Shown: piece by piece, positions 8,188-17,191 of the stretch | How the letters are laid out: each line of letters opens with the position of its first letter | Position numbering within the stretch: position 1 is the stretch's first letter | Source of the DNA: Paracoccaceae bacterium | Lineage (GTDB): Bacteria; Pseudomonadota; Alphaproteobacteria; Rhodobacterales; Rhodobacteraceae | Assembly (NCBI GenBank): GCA_028875855.1 | Contig: JAGWVA010000033.1 | Location: 1 to 43,861 of the forward strand | DNA: 43,861 bases | Reading direction: 5' to 3' | The notes under the pieces: generated by a model | What the model saw: only the letters and a program-made list of their open reading frames with translations | Databases searched by the model: none | What the model was told of the DNA's origin: nothing | Translations under genes and position numbers: made by a program

Positions 8188-8855
8188 CGCTGATCGAATA
8201 TCCGGACCGGGAGCTGATGTTCCTCGCGGTGGCCAACAAGGTCGCCGGCGAGCTGGGGGATTTCGTCCGCAGGCAGGGGCGTGCCTCGCTCTGCGTGCCG
8301 GGCGGGACGACGCCAGGTCCGGTGTTCGATGTTTTGTCGGACGTGGATCTCGACTGGTCGAAGGTCGGCATCTTCTTGTCGGACGAACGCTGGGTGCCGG
8401 AAACCGCGCCGCGCTCGAACACGCGGCTGCTGCGCGAGCGGCTGATGATCAACCGCGCCGCCGAGGCGACGCTGGTGCCGATGCATATCGACACCGACAC
8501 GCCCGAACAGGCGATCGATGCGCTCGAGGCAGGGCTTGCGCCCTGGCTGCCGATCTCGGTCCTGATCCTCGGGATGGGCGGGGACATGCACACCGCCTCG
8601 CTTTTCCCGGGCGCGGACCGGCTGGCGGAGGCGATGTCGGCCAAGGCGCCGATGCTGATGCCGATGCGGGCCGAAGGCGCGGGCGAGCCGCGGCTCACGC
8701 TGACCGCGCCGGTGCTGGCGGGGGCGATGGCGATCCATGTCGTCATCACGGGCCCGGAAAAGCGCGCGGCGCTCGATGCGGCGCAGGGCCTTGACGCGAT
8801 GGAGGCGCCGATCCGGGCGTTTCTCGCGCAAGCGACGGTGCACTGGGCCGAATAG
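8184..8855 (+). CDS. pgl: 6-phosphogluconolactonase
   Basis: The 223-residue protein is the short DevB/SOL-type lactonase that hydrolyses 6-phosphogluconolactone, the product of Zwf. Diagnostic segments are [19 protein letters not shown] near residues 29-47, [15 protein letters not shown] around 60-74, [10 protein letters not shown] after it, and [18 protein letters not shown] near 130-147. The start is fixed by the four-base overlap with the zwf stop. The operon order zwf-pgl-pgi puts the first two steps and the isomerase under one control. Confidence 0.94.
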   Translation: MTLIEYPDRELMFLAVANKVAGELGDFVRRQGRASLCVPGGTTPGPVFDVLSDVDLDWSKVGIFLSDERWVPETAPRSNTRLLRERLMINRAAEATLVPMHIDTDTPEQAIDALEAGLAPWLPISVLILGMGGDMHTASLFPGADRLAEAMSAKAPMLMPMRAEGAGEPRLTLTAPVLAGAMAIHVVITGPEKRAALDAAQGLDAMEAPIRAFLAQATVHWAE

Positions 8856-8940
8856 GCCGGAATTGACGGGCCCCGCGGGGGGCGAGCCACAGAGCGGGGC
8901 GCCGCCACGTCGCGCCGCCCGGAGCCAGACGGAGCATTTC

Positions 8941-10536
8941 ATGGACATTTGGGCGAAACTTGCGGCGCATCACGCCAAGGTCGGCGAGCGGTCGATCCTG
9001 AGCCTCTTTGACGCGGACCGGGCGGAAGATTTCTCGGCCCGCGCCGACGGGCTGCTGTTCGACTATTCCAAGACGAACATCGACGCCGAGGGCCGCGCGC
9101 TTCTGCTGGAACTCGCCGAGGCCGCGGACCTGTCCGCGCGGCGCGAGGCGATGTTCACGGGCGCGAAGATCAACGAGACCGAGGGCCGCGCGGTCCTTCA
9201 CACGGCGCTGCGCAACCTTGACGCCTCGGTCACCGTGGACGGGGCCGACGTGATGCCCGAGGTGCGCGCGGTCCATGCCCGCATGTCCGCCTTCGCCCGC
9301 GACGTGCGCGAGGGACGCTTCACGGGGCAGGGCGGCCGGATCACCGACGTGGTGAACATCGGCATCGGCGGTTCCGACCTTGGTCCGGCGATGGGCTATC
9401 TGGCGCTCGCGCCCTATGCGGACGGCCCGCGCTGCCACTATGTCTCGAACGTCGATGGCGCGCATGTGCATGACGTGCTGAAGGGCTGCGACCCGGCGAC
9501 GACGCTGGTCATCGTGGCCTCGAAGACCTTCACCACGATCGAGACGATGACCAATGCCGACACCGCCAAGCGCTGGATGGCCGCCACCGTCGCCGATCCC
9601 GCCGCGCAATTCGCCGCCGTCTCGACCGCGCTCGACAAGACCGCTGCCTTCGGCATCCCGGCCGGACGCGTCTTCGGTTTCGAGGATTGGGTCGGCGGGC
9701 GCTATTCCATGTGGGGGCCGATCGGGCTGTCGCTGATGCTGGCGGTGGGGCCGGAAGGCTTCGACGAATTCCTCAAGGGCGGCGCGGCGATGGATGCGCA
9801 TTTCCGCAACGCACCGATGGAACGCAACCTGCCCGTTCTGCTCGCGCTTGTCGGCATCTGGCACAACCAGATCTGCGGCCACGCCACCCGCGCTGTGCTG
9901 CCCTATGAACAGCGCCTGTCGCGGCTTCCGGCCTATCTGCAACAGCTCGAGATGGAATCGAACGGCAAGCGGGTGTCGATGGACGGCGCGGACCTGCCGC
10001 GCAACTCTGGCCCCGTGGTCTGGGGCGAGCCCGGCACGAACGGCCAGCACGCCTTCTACCAGCTTATCCATCAGGGCACGCGGGTGATCCCGTGCGAATT
10101 CATGGTGGGCGTCGAAGGGCACGAGGCGGACCTTGCCCACCAGCACCGGCTGCTGATCGCCAATTGCCTTGCCCAGTCCGAGGCGCTGCTGCGCGGCCGC
10201 TCGCTGGAAGAGGCGACGGCGATCATGGCCGCCAAGGGGCTGACCGGGGCAGAGCTTGACCGTCAGGCCCGCCACCGCGTCTTTCCGGGCAACCGCCCCT
10301 CGACCACGCTGGTCTATCCACGGCTCACGCCCTTCGTGCTGGGCCAGATCATCGCGCTTTACGAACATCGCGTGTTCGTCGAGGGCGTGATCCTTGGCAT
10401 CAACAGCTTCGACCAATGGGGGGTGGAGCTTGGCAAGGAACTGGCGCTGAAGCTGATGCCGATCCTCGAGGGGCGCGAAAGCGCAGAGGGCAAGGACGGC
10501 TCGACCCGGATGCTGGTTTCGGCGCTGAAGGCCTAG
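8941..10536 (+). CDS. pgi: Glucose-6-phosphate isomerase
   Basis: The 531-residue enzyme interconverts glucose 6-phosphate and fructose 6-phosphate. Signature elements include [48 protein letters not shown], and the C-terminal [14 protein letters not shown] and [10 protein letters not shown]. The length is normal. It follows pgl by 85 bases, which include the palindrome CCCCGCGGGG (8871-8880); no terminator is evident, so it is probably the third gene of the zwf operon. In Entner-Doudoroff organisms it lets fructose 6-phosphate made by gluconeogenesis re-enter the pathway. Confidence 0.96.
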   Translation: MDIWAKLAAHHAKVGERSILSLFDADRAEDFSARADGLLFDYSKTNIDAEGRALLLELAEAADLSARREAMFTGAKINETEGRAVLHTALRNLDASVTVDGADVMPEVRAVHARMSAFARDVREGRFTGQGGRITDVVNIGIGGSDLGPAMGYLALAPYADGPRCHYVSNVDGAHVHDVLKGCDPATTLVIVASKTFTTIETMTNADTAKRWMAATVADPAAQFAAVSTALDKTAAFGIPAGRVFGFEDWVGGRYSMWGPIGLSLMLAVGPEGFDEFLKGGAAMDAHFRNAPMERNLPVLLALVGIWHNQICGHATRAVLPYEQRLSRLPAYLQQLEMESNGKRVSMDGADLPRNSGPVVWGEPGTNGQHAFYQLIHQGTRVIPCEFMVGVEGHEADLAHQHRLLIANCLAQSEALLRGRSLEEATAIMAAKGLTGAELDRQARHRVFPGNRPSTTLVYPRLTPFVLGQIIALYEHRVFVEGVILGINSFDQWGVELGKELALKLMPILEGRESAEGKDGSTRMLVSALKA

Positions 10537-10550
10537 GGCGTTGCGCGCGG

Positions 10551-11432
10551 TCAGCGCAATCCGGCCCTCTCGTGGCAGTATCGGCTGATCTCGCGGGCCT
10601 GGGTGAACCAGACCGCGCCTTGCGCGTTCAGCATGTGCTGCACCGCTGCGCGGAAATGCCGGAGCCGGAAGGGCTGGCCGATGATGTAGGGATGCAGCGC
10701 GATCCCCATCACGAGCGGCTGGGCTTCGGACTGCATCAGCATCTCGTCGAACGTATCGACGATCATGGCGGCGAATTCCTCGGCCGAGGCGCGACGGGCA
10801 ACGATGGCGGGAATGTCGTTAAGCTCCTGCGGATAGGGGACCGACAGGATGCGGCCCGCGCGCGTGCGCATCCAGACCGGCTGATCGTCCATGCACCAGT
10901 TCATCGTATAGCGATATCCGGCCTCGGCCAGCAGATCGGGCGTGACGCGGCTCTCGGCGATCCAGGGGCTGAGCCAGCCTTCGGGGGCGGCGCCCGTCGC
11001 CGCTTCGATGACCTGCGTCGTCTCGGCGATCAGGGCGCGTTCTTCGGCTTCGGGAAGGACGCTCTGGCGTTCGGAATTGCTGCGCCCGTGGCCTGCGATC
11101 TCGTCGCCGCGGGCATGAAAGGCCGCCATGAGCTCGGGCGCGTAGTCATACATCGTGCTGTTGGCAAGGACCGTCACAGGTAGGCCGAAGCCGTCGAACA
11201 GCTCCAGCAGACGCCAGGCGCCCACCCGGTTGCCCCAATCACGCCAGGCGTAGTTGAGGACATCCGGCTGCGGACCGCCGGGCGCGAGTTCCGCGCCAAG
11301 ACCTTCGCCAAAGCCGAAATGTTCGAGGTTCAGGCCGAAATAGACGGCGAGGCGCTTGCCCCCGGGCCAGTCGAAATCCTCGCGCCCGGTGATCGGGCTG
11401 TAGTCGTATCGTCCGTGCGAGGGCAGGATCAT
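10551..11432 (-). CDS. PuuE-like polysaccharide deacetylase-family hydrolase
   Basis: The 293-residue protein is a NodB-fold hydrolase of the PuuE/allantoinase-like branch. The N-terminal part GGKRLAVYFGLNLEHFGFGEG and the segments LANSTMYDYAPEL, GDEIAGHGRSNSE, EGWLSPWIAES and MGIALHPYIIGQPFR match that branch, where members act on linear or cyclic amides rather than chitin. It is the last gene of the leftward operon, and its ATG overlaps the stop of the NTF2-like gene. Given the racemase, hydantoinase and carbamoylase nearby, hydrolysis of a ureide or cyclic amide is the best guess. The substrate is unproven. Confidence 0.75.
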   Translation of the reverse strand: MILPSHGRYDYSPITGREDFDWPGGKRLAVYFGLNLEHFGFGEGLGAELAPGGPQPDVLNYAWRDWGNRVGAWRLLELFDGFGLPVTVLANSTMYDYAPELMAAFHARGDEIAGHGRSNSERQSVLPEAEERALIAETTQVIEAATGAAPEGWLSPWIAESRVTPDLLAEAGYRYTMNWCMDDQPVWMRTRAGRILSVPYPQELNDIPAIVARRASAEEFAAMIVDTFDEMLMQSEAQPLVMGIALHPYIIGQPFRLRHFRAAVQHMLNAQGAVWFTQAREISRYCHERAGLR

Positions 11433-11854
11433 AGCGGGGCCTCGGCAAGCCCGTTGCGGTCAAGCAGGATCTCGGCGCTGTCGTTCCAGACCTGCGTCTC
11501 GACGATCAGCCCGTCGCGAAGGCGGAAGATGTCAATGTAGCGGTTCGTCTCGAAGGGCGTGCCGTCGGGCCATTCGCCATACAGATAGCCGGTGTTGTAG
11601 ACATGAACCTCGCCCGTCTCGGGATCGAGCGCGGCATCGGTGCGCAGAAAGCGCTTCTTCACCCATTTGTAGCGTTTGGCGTTGAACGCGGCAGTTTCGG
11701 CCGGGGATGAAAAGCGCCGCCCGCCGGTAAAGATGATCCGCAGCTCCGGCGCGACATGACAGGCCGCGCCCTCTGGATCGGGGATCATCGACAGGTGCAG
11801 ATAGGTCTCCACGATGGCCTTGGCGGCGGCAACGGGGTCCGTCGGATGGGTCAT
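11429..11854 (-). CDS. NTF2-like / SnoaL-fold small protein
   Basis: This 141-residue protein looks like a SnoaL/NTF2-fold domain. It has an initial helix (PVAAAKAIVETYLHLSM), a core strand region RIIFTGGRRFSS, and the late pattern NRYIDIFRLRDGLIVETQVWNDSAEILL, which is the classic end of such cone-shaped domains. No catalytic set is evident. The ATG at 11852-11854 is chosen for the ribosome site AGGAG just upstream. The gene overlaps both neighbours by four bases, so it belongs firmly to the operon. It may bind or isomerise the transported substrate or an intermediate. Confidence 0.75.
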   Translation of the reverse strand: MTHPTDPVAAAKAIVETYLHLSMIPDPEGAACHVAPELRIIFTGGRRFSSPAETAAFNAKRYKWVKKRFLRTDAALDPETGEVHVYNTGYLYGEWPDGTPFETNRYIDIFRLRDGLIVETQVWNDSAEILLDRNGLAEAPL

Positions 11855-12537
11855 GCTGTGGCTCCTGGCTTGCGTGGGTCCGCGGGGGCAAACAGGGCGA
11901 TGGCCGCGCGGGCGAGATGGGCCGACGCCGCGACCCCGTCGATGAGCTGGACCCCGGTGCGCGCCGCAAGATCGGGCCGCAGCCCCGACATGCCCGCACA
12001 GCCAAGCACCACGGCGGCCGCGCCGTCCTGCCGGGACGCAAGCGCGATCTCGTCGGCCAGCCGGGCGCGGACGCGCTCGCTGCCCTCGTCGATGTCGAGC
12101 ACGGCAAGCCCGCTTGCGCGGACCGAGGCGCATTGACCTGCGAACCCCTGCTGGCGGATGTTCTCTTCGATCACCGGGACCGAGGCCGCGGTCGAGGTGA
12201 CGACCGAAAACCGAAGCCCGAGCGCGGCCGCCATCGCATAGGACGACTGGCCGATGCCAAGGACCGGGCAGCCCGCCGCGGCCTGTGCCTCGGCAAGGCC
12301 GGTGTCGTCGAAACAGGCGATGACGATGGCCTGAGTGCCTAAGGCCACGGCCTCGCGGACCCTGTCGAGCAATCCCGGAAGGGCCGCCGCGCCATCGGCC
12401 GCGCCCTGAATGGCGGGCGGCCCGTCATGGTTGGTGAGCCCCGTGATCTCTGCCTCGGGCAGGGCCGCGCGGGCCGAGGCCACGATGTTGTCGGTCATCG
12501 CGGCGGTTGCGTTCGGGTTGATGAAGATGAGCCGCAT
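11851..12537 (-). CDS. Asp/Glu/hydantoin racemase-family protein
   Basis: The 228-residue protein belongs to the Asp/Glu/hydantoin racemase superfamily. It starts with the typical MRLIFINPNATAAMTDNI, and carries one active-site cysteine in IVIACFDDTGL (about residue 75) and the second in AAVVLGCAGMSGL (about residue 180). Two-cysteine racemases of this type act on hydantoins, allantoin or amino acids. The ATG overlaps the stop of the upstream permease by one base. With the hydantoinase and carbamoylase across the divergent region, a hydantoin or allantoin racemase is the most likely function. Confidence 0.82.
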   Translation of the reverse strand: MRLIFINPNATAAMTDNIVASARAALPEAEITGLTNHDGPPAIQGAADGAAALPGLLDRVREAVALGTQAIVIACFDDTGLAEAQAAAGCPVLGIGQSSYAMAAALGLRFSVVTSTAASVPVIEENIRQQGFAGQCASVRASGLAVLDIDEGSERVRARLADEIALASRQDGAAAVVLGCAGMSGLRPDLAARTGVQLIDGVAASAHLARAAIALFAPADPRKPGATA

Positions 12538-13436
12538 CAGACACCCTTTCCCGCATCCGACCCGTGCCGCCGACGCCGCCGCTGGACCACGGTGACGACG
12601 GTCAGCACGGTGCCGATGACGGTCAGCGATATGGCGGTCGTCACCGTGCCAAGCGCGTAGATCGCGGGCGTCGTGACCGTGGTGGTGAGCGCGCGCAGCG
12701 TGATCGGCAGGGTGTTGTCGGACCCCATGGCCTGGCTCGACCGGGCGATCTCGTCCCAGGACAGGGTGAAGCCAAACAGCGCCACCCCCGCGATGGCCGG
12801 GCCGATGATCGGCAGGACCACGTGCCGGAAGGTCTGCCAGGGCGAGGCGCCAAGGTCGCGGGCGGCTTCTTCATAGGCCGGGTTGAAGCGGTTGAAGACC
12901 GCGAACATGATCAGCAGGCCGAAGGGGAAGGTCCAGGTCAGATGCGCCCCGAGCCCGGAGGTAAAAAGCCCCATCAGCGTCGTGAAATGGTCCCAGATCC
13001 ATTCGACCTGGAAGGCGTCGCCGATGGCCTTGACCCCGCCGTCGGCGATCCGGAACTCCAGCGCGATGCCGAGCGAGACGACGATCGAGGGCACGATCAG
13101 GCTGGCGATGGCGGTGTAGAACAGAAGCGTCGCGCCGCGGAAATTGCGCCGGAAGGCAAGGCCCGCCATCACCGATGCCACGACCGTCAGGATCATCACG
13201 ATGATCCCCAGGCGAAGCGAATTCCAGAAGGCGCTGCCGATGTCCACGACGCCGATGCCGCGGAAAAGCTGCGCGAACCAATGCAGCGACAGGCCCCGCA
13301 TCGGGAAGGTGAGCCCCCCCTGCGGGCCCTGAAACGACAGGATCAGGATCGTGATCGTCGGCCCGTAGAGGAACAGCACGAACAGCGCGAAGAACGCGGC
13401 AAGAAGATAGAACGAGGCGGTTCTCTTTTCGTGCAC
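12537..13436 (-). CDS. ABC transporter permease (PotC-like)
   Basis: The 299-residue inner-membrane protein has about six membrane segments and the ABC permease EAA loop EEAARDLGASPWQTFRHVVLPIIGPAI around residues 184-210. It is the PotC/YdcV-type partner of the upstream permease in an importer of the spermidine/putrescine/opine family. It begins with GTG, preceded by AAGGAG inside the end of the previous gene, with only three bases between stop and start. It ends in a basic tail (RRRRRHG). The substrate is probably a small cationic or ureide-type compound and is not determined. Confidence 0.9.
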   Translation of the reverse strand: MHEKRTASFYLLAAFFALFVLFLYGPTITILILSFQGPQGGLTFPMRGLSLHWFAQLFRGIGVVDIGSAFWNSLRLGIIVMILTVVASVMAGLAFRRNFRGATLLFYTAIASLIVPSIVVSLGIALEFRIADGGVKAIGDAFQVEWIWDHFTTLMGLFTSGLGAHLTWTFPFGLLIMFAVFNRFNPAYEEAARDLGASPWQTFRHVVLPIIGPAIAGVALFGFTLSWDEIARSSQAMGSDNTLPITLRALTTTVTTPAIYALGTVTTAISLTVIGTVLTVVTVVQRRRRRHGSDAGKGV

Positions 13437-13439
13437 GGC

Positions 13440-14318
13440 TCACAGCTCCTTGCGGATATCGACAAGGCGGGTCAGCGCCCAGATCAGCCCCAGCACGCAG
13501 GCCAGAAGCACCACCGCATTCGCCGCGGCGAGCGGGAATTGCAGGAAGTTGGTCTGCACCTGGATCACCTTGCCGACCGAGGCGATCTGCTGGCCGCCCA
13601 TGATCCCGATGGTGATGTAGTCGCCCATCACGATCGTGATGACGAAGATCGACCCGATGGCGATGCCGGGCTTCGACAGCGGCACCAGCACGTTCCAGAG
13701 CGTCTGCCACCCCGAGGCGCCGGAATCATGCGCGGCCTCGATCAGCGACCGGTCGATACGCGCCATCGAGTTCAGGATGGGCACGATCATGAAGACGGTG
13801 TTCAGATGGACGAAGGCCAGCAGCACCGAGAAGTGGGAATAGAGCAACCATTCGAGCGGCTTGTGCACGATCCCGAGCGACAGGAGCATCTGGTTGACCA
13901 GACCGTTGCGGCCCAGAAGCGGAATCCACGAGATCATGCGGATCACGTTCGAGGTCCAGAACGGGATCGTGCAGACAAGGGCCAGCACGATCTGCATCGT
14001 CTGGCTGCGCACCTCGAAGACCAGGAAATAGGCGATGGCAAAGCCGATCACCAGCGTCAGCGCCCAGACCTCGGCGCAGAAGATCAGCGTCTGCAGGTAG
14101 GTGGCGAAAGTGGTGCAAAGCCCCGGAAGCTGGGCAAAGCAGCCGTGGAAGATGTCGGTGTAGTTGCTCAGGATGAAGGCGGGGGTGATCGAATACTGGT
14201 TGTAGCTCCAGAAGCTCACCACCACGATGACCACCAGCGGCACCACGAAGAACAGCGCGAAGATCACCGCCATGGGTGCCGCCTGCCAATAGGATGCCTT
14301 GGTCGGGGTGTCGTTCAT
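13440..14318 (-). CDS. ABC transporter permease (PotB-like)
   Basis: The 292-residue integral membrane protein is the PotB-type first permease. It has an N-terminal membrane helix (MAVIFALFFVVPLVVIVVVS), a large periplasmic loop, and the EAA motif IEAAHDSGASGWQTLWNVLVPLSKPGI near residues 183-209. The ATG is at 14316-14318, and a longer open frame upstream runs through a stable hairpin and is rejected. It lies 79 bases after the binding-protein gene, and that gap contains the hairpin at 14353-14379, which may lower its expression relative to the binding protein. Confidence 0.9.
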   Translation of the reverse strand: MNDTPTKASYWQAAPMAVIFALFFVVPLVVIVVVSFWSYNQYSITPAFILSNYTDIFHGCFAQLPGLCTTFATYLQTLIFCAEVWALTLVIGFAIAYFLVFEVRSQTMQIVLALVCTIPFWTSNVIRMISWIPLLGRNGLVNQMLLSLGIVHKPLEWLLYSHFSVLLAFVHLNTVFMIVPILNSMARIDRSLIEAAHDSGASGWQTLWNVLVPLSKPGIAIGSIFVITIVMGDYITIGIMGGQQIASVGKVIQVQTNFLQFPLAAANAVVLLACVLGLIWALTRLVDIRKEL

Positions 14319-14352
14319 CGGCGTGTCCGCTGCGCTGGAAAGGGTCGGAAGG

Positions 14353-14379
14353 CGCCGCCCCGCGCGAAGCGGGACGGCG
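14353..14379 (-). terminator. Intra-operon hairpin between binding protein and permease genes
   Basis: Read on the minus strand, arms CGCCGTCCCGC and GCGGGGCGGCG pair over 11 positions with one G-U wobble around a five-base loop. There is no U-tract, so it is more likely an mRNA-stabilising or attenuating hairpin than a full terminator. This is the usual position for a structure that keeps binding-protein mRNA in excess. Confidence 0.65.
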
Positions 14380-14397
14380 GAAGGATTGCAGGCTGCG

Positions 14398-15681
14398 TCA
14401 GGCGGCGATGAACTCGTTCCACTTGCGGACCATGTATTCGTTCTGGTCCATGACCGAGTTCCAGCAGGCCACATGGCCCATGCGCGCGACATAGGAGCCG
14501 CCGTCGCGCACGGCGCCCGCCTTCTCGATCAGGGTGCCGTCGGGGGCGTGGATGTCCTTCGCGGCGGGCTTGCCTTCCATCCAGAAATCCCACTCGTAGG
14601 GCTCCATATGCGCCTTTGCCGTCTCGAGAACGGCCGAATAGTAGCCCTGACGGTTCAGATAGGCGCCGGCCCAGCCGGACAGGAACCAGTTCACGAATTC
14701 ATAGGCGGCATCCATCTTCTTGCCCCGCGTCGTGCGCGGCAGGCCAAAGCCCGAGGCCCAGCCGCGGTAGCCTTCGGCAAGGCCGGGGTATTCGCACTTG
14801 ATGCCCTTCGAGCGCACGGCGGTGACGGCGGGCGACCACATCGACTGCAGCACGACCTCGCCCGAGGCCATCAGGTTGACGCTTTCGTTGAAGTCGGTCC
14901 AGAAGGCGCGGAACTGCCCGGCCTTCTTGGCCGCGATCAGGGTCTTGATCGTGAAGTCGATCTCGTCCTTCGTCTGGTTGCCCTTGTCGCCGTATTTGAA
15001 CAGGCCGGCGGATTCGATCGCCATCGCCGCGTCCATGATGCCGATCGAGGGCACGTTGATCAGGGCGACGCGGCCCTTGAATTCCGGGTTCAGCAGTTCC
15101 TTCCAGTGCTCGACCTTGCGCCCGATGAGGTCGGGGCGCATCCCCAGCGTGTCCGCGTTGTAGGTCGTCGGGATGAGCGAGATCCACTCGGTCGGCGACT
15201 TGGCGAATTTCGTCGAATGCTCGCCTTCGAGGTAGAACACCTTTGAGGGCGCGGTGCCCTGCAGGCCGATCTTCTTGCCGTCAACCTCGCCCTTGGTGAT
15301 GACGGTCGCCAGCTTGTCGGCGTATTTGATCTTCTTGGCGTCCATGCCCAGCAGGTTGCCCGAGGGGATCAGGTTGGGGAGCGAGAAATACTCGCTGTCC
15401 ACCAGATCGAAGGAGTTCGGCTGGGTGATGATGCGCTTGGCGACCTCGTCGGTCGTCACGGGGATGTATTCGATGGTGATCCCGGTGTCTTCCTTGCACT
15501 TCTTGGCGATGTCGGCGGACTGGTTCACCGCCGTGCCGAGATAGCGCAGCGTCACGCCCTCGGCGGCATGAACCGCCGGCGCGCCAAGGATCTGGCTGCC
15601 GAGGATGGCCGTGCCCGCGGCGGCGGTGCCCTTGAGGAACGTGCGGCGGTCCACGGATGTGCCGTTCAGTTTGTAGCTCAT
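14398..15681 (-). CDS. ABC transporter substrate-binding protein (PotD-like, Tat-exported)
   Basis: The 427-residue periplasmic protein is a PotD/PotF-type extracellular solute-binding protein. The twin-arginine export motif DRRTFLKG is at residues 11-18, followed by a hydrophobic stretch and a likely cleavage after VHA (residues 38-40). The mature part contains GVTLRYLGTAVNQSADIAKK at its start and the late segment AYEFVNWFLSGWAGAYLNRQGYYS typical of the family. Export by Tat implies folding in the cytoplasm first. It sits between the ATPase gene and the permeases in a five-component leftward operon. Confidence 0.9.
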   Translation of the reverse strand: MSYKLNGTSVDRRTFLKGTAAAGTAILGSQILGAPAVHAAEGVTLRYLGTAVNQSADIAKKCKEDTGITIEYIPVTTDEVAKRIITQPNSFDLVDSEYFSLPNLIPSGNLLGMDAKKIKYADKLATVITKGEVDGKKIGLQGTAPSKVFYLEGEHSTKFAKSPTEWISLIPTTYNADTLGMRPDLIGRKVEHWKELLNPEFKGRVALINVPSIGIMDAAMAIESAGLFKYGDKGNQTKDEIDFTIKTLIAAKKAGQFRAFWTDFNESVNLMASGEVVLQSMWSPAVTAVRSKGIKCEYPGLAEGYRGWASGFGLPRTTRGKKMDAAYEFVNWFLSGWAGAYLNRQGYYSAVLETAKAHMEPYEWDFWMEGKPAAKDIHAPDGTLIEKAGAVRDGGSYVARMGHVACWNSVMDQNEYMVRKWNEFIAA

Positions 15682-15714
15682 CTTCCCTGTCCTTTCTGTT
15701 TGTGTCTGAGGAGG

Positions 15715-16698
15715 CTAGTTGGCGAGGACATGAACGTCTTCCTCGGCCCAGGCGACGCCCGCGGTGTCACCTATTTCAAGCGGTTGGCTGAAGAAGTCGC
15801 GATCGGGCAGAACGACCGAAAGCTCTTCGTCCGCGGGGGTTTTCAATGCCAGATGCACGGTCGCGCCCTGGTATTCGATGCCGCAGACCGCGGCGTCGAA
15901 CTCGGTCCCGCCGCCGCGCCGCAAGACGATGCGGTCGCTGCGCACGGCAAAGGCGCGGGCGCCGCGCCGGATCACGTTGTGCCCGCCCAGAAAGCGCGCG
16001 ACGAATTCGGTCCGCGGGCTGTTGAAGACCTCGCGCGGATCGCCGGCCTGCTCGATCACGGCGTTGTTCATCACGATCACCTCGTCGGCCAGCGCCAGCG
16101 CCTCGTCCTGCCCGTGGGTGACATGGATGAAGGTGATGCCAAGCTCGCGCTGCAGGCGCTTGAGCTCGGCGCGCATGCGGATGCGCAGGAACGGATCGAG
16201 TGCGGACAGCGGTTCGTCGAGCAGAAGAACCTTCGGCTGGGTGATCAGCGCGCGGGCCAGCGCCACGCGCTGCTGCTGGCCGCCCGAAAGCTGGTCGGGC
16301 CGCCGCGCCGCGTAGCGCGACATGTCCACAAGCTCGAGCAGCTCATCCACCCGCGCATGCCGCTCGGCCTTGGCGACGCCCTTCATCTTGAGCGAAAAGG
16401 CCACGTTGTCGCGCACCGAAAGATGCGGGAACAGGGCATAGCTCTGGAACATCATCGCCGTTCCGCGGCGTGCGGGCGGCAGTTTCGAGATGTCGGCCTT
16501 GTCCAGAAGGATCGCGCCCTCCGACACGCTTTCATGCCCGGCGATCATGCGCAGCGTCGAGGACTTGCCGCAGCCCGAGGGGCCGAGCAGGCACACATAG
16601 GTTCCCGGCGCGATGAGGTGGTTGAGGTCCCTGACCGCGACCGTATCCCCATACCGCTTCGTCAGATGAAAGAGTTCCAGGTCTCCACCGGTCCGCAT
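15715..16698 (-). CDS. ABC transporter ATP-binding protein (PotA-like)
   Basis: The 327-residue protein has a nucleotide-binding domain with Walker A GPSGCGKSST (about residues 39-48), the Q-loop MMFQSYALFPHLSV, the signature [15 protein letters not shown] and Walker B VLLLDEPLSALDP, then a C-terminal TOBE-like domain (about 235-327). This is the layout of PotA-type import ATPases. The start at ATG 16696-16698 follows GGGGAACGA. A longer open frame exists upstream but carries no family sequence. It is the first gene of the leftward operon, facing the carbamoylase gene across 493 bases. Confidence 0.92.
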   Translation of the reverse strand: MRTGGDLELFHLTKRYGDTVAVRDLNHLIAPGTYVCLLGPSGCGKSSTLRMIAGHESVSEGAILLDKADISKLPPARRGTAMMFQSYALFPHLSVRDNVAFSLKMKGVAKAERHARVDELLELVDMSRYAARRPDQLSGGQQQRVALARALITQPKVLLLDEPLSALDPFLRIRMRAELKRLQRELGITFIHVTHGQDEALALADEVIVMNNAVIEQAGDPREVFNSPRTEFVARFLGGHNVIRRGARAFAVRSDRIVLRRGGGTEFDAAVCGIEYQGATVHLALKTPADEELSVVLPDRDFFSQPLEIGDTAGVAWAEEDVHVLAN

Positions 16699-17191
16699 TC
16701 GTTCCCCGCAAACTTGTCCTGATCGACTGTGTCGGGGCCATCCGCGGTTGGGCAGCCAATCCGCTGGGTGGATGCCGCAAAATCCGGCACTGCGCGTTTT
16801 TCGAGCGGTTGCCGGAACGCTGTGCACAGTTTCCCCGCCGATCAACGAGGGCCGGGGCGCCGATTTGCAGGTTTTCGACAACAGAATCGTCCGCGACGTC
16901 GCCTTGGCGCCGCTCGGTCGGGCGGGTGTCTCCTGGTGGGGGGATGGACGACAGTCGCAGGGGTCCGGACGCCGATCGCCCGTGGGGCGCCCTTCCTGCC
17001 GGACCTGAGTCCGGGCCGGGCGCAACCGGGGCGCTCAATTCTTGGGCGGGGCGGCCCGGTGCGCCTGCGAATCCGGGCGCGTGGTCCATCTAGAGGTTGA
17101 CCGCCCGGTCCGGCCATGCCCAGCTTCGGTTGACCTTATGGTAAAACAAGATGACCCACGCATCGCAGGTTCCACCGACAGGAAAGCCGTA
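16699..17191. other. Divergent intergenic region between the two catabolic operons
   Basis: This stretch carries the promoters of both operons. The clearest sign is the exact palindrome CTGTGCACAG at 16820-16829. Near the rightward gene an AT-richer piece with TTGACC and TGGTAAAAC (about 17130-17150) may hold its promoter. No convincing ORF, RNA gene or terminator is seen. Confidence 0.5.
16820..16829. promoter_or_regulatory. Palindromic candidate operator in the divergent region
   Basis: CTGTGCACAG is a perfect 10-bp inverted repeat about 120 bases upstream of the leftward ATPase start. It could bind a dimeric regulator of the catabolic genes, but no regulator gene is adjacent and ten bases can occur by chance. 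Confidence 0.3.

Noticed and set aside
12564-14411. A very long open frame on the plus strand opposite the permease genes
   Set aside because: It is rich in His, Arg, Asp and Gly as expected for the mirror of GC-rich coding sequence, and the minus strand encodes two clear ABC permeases.
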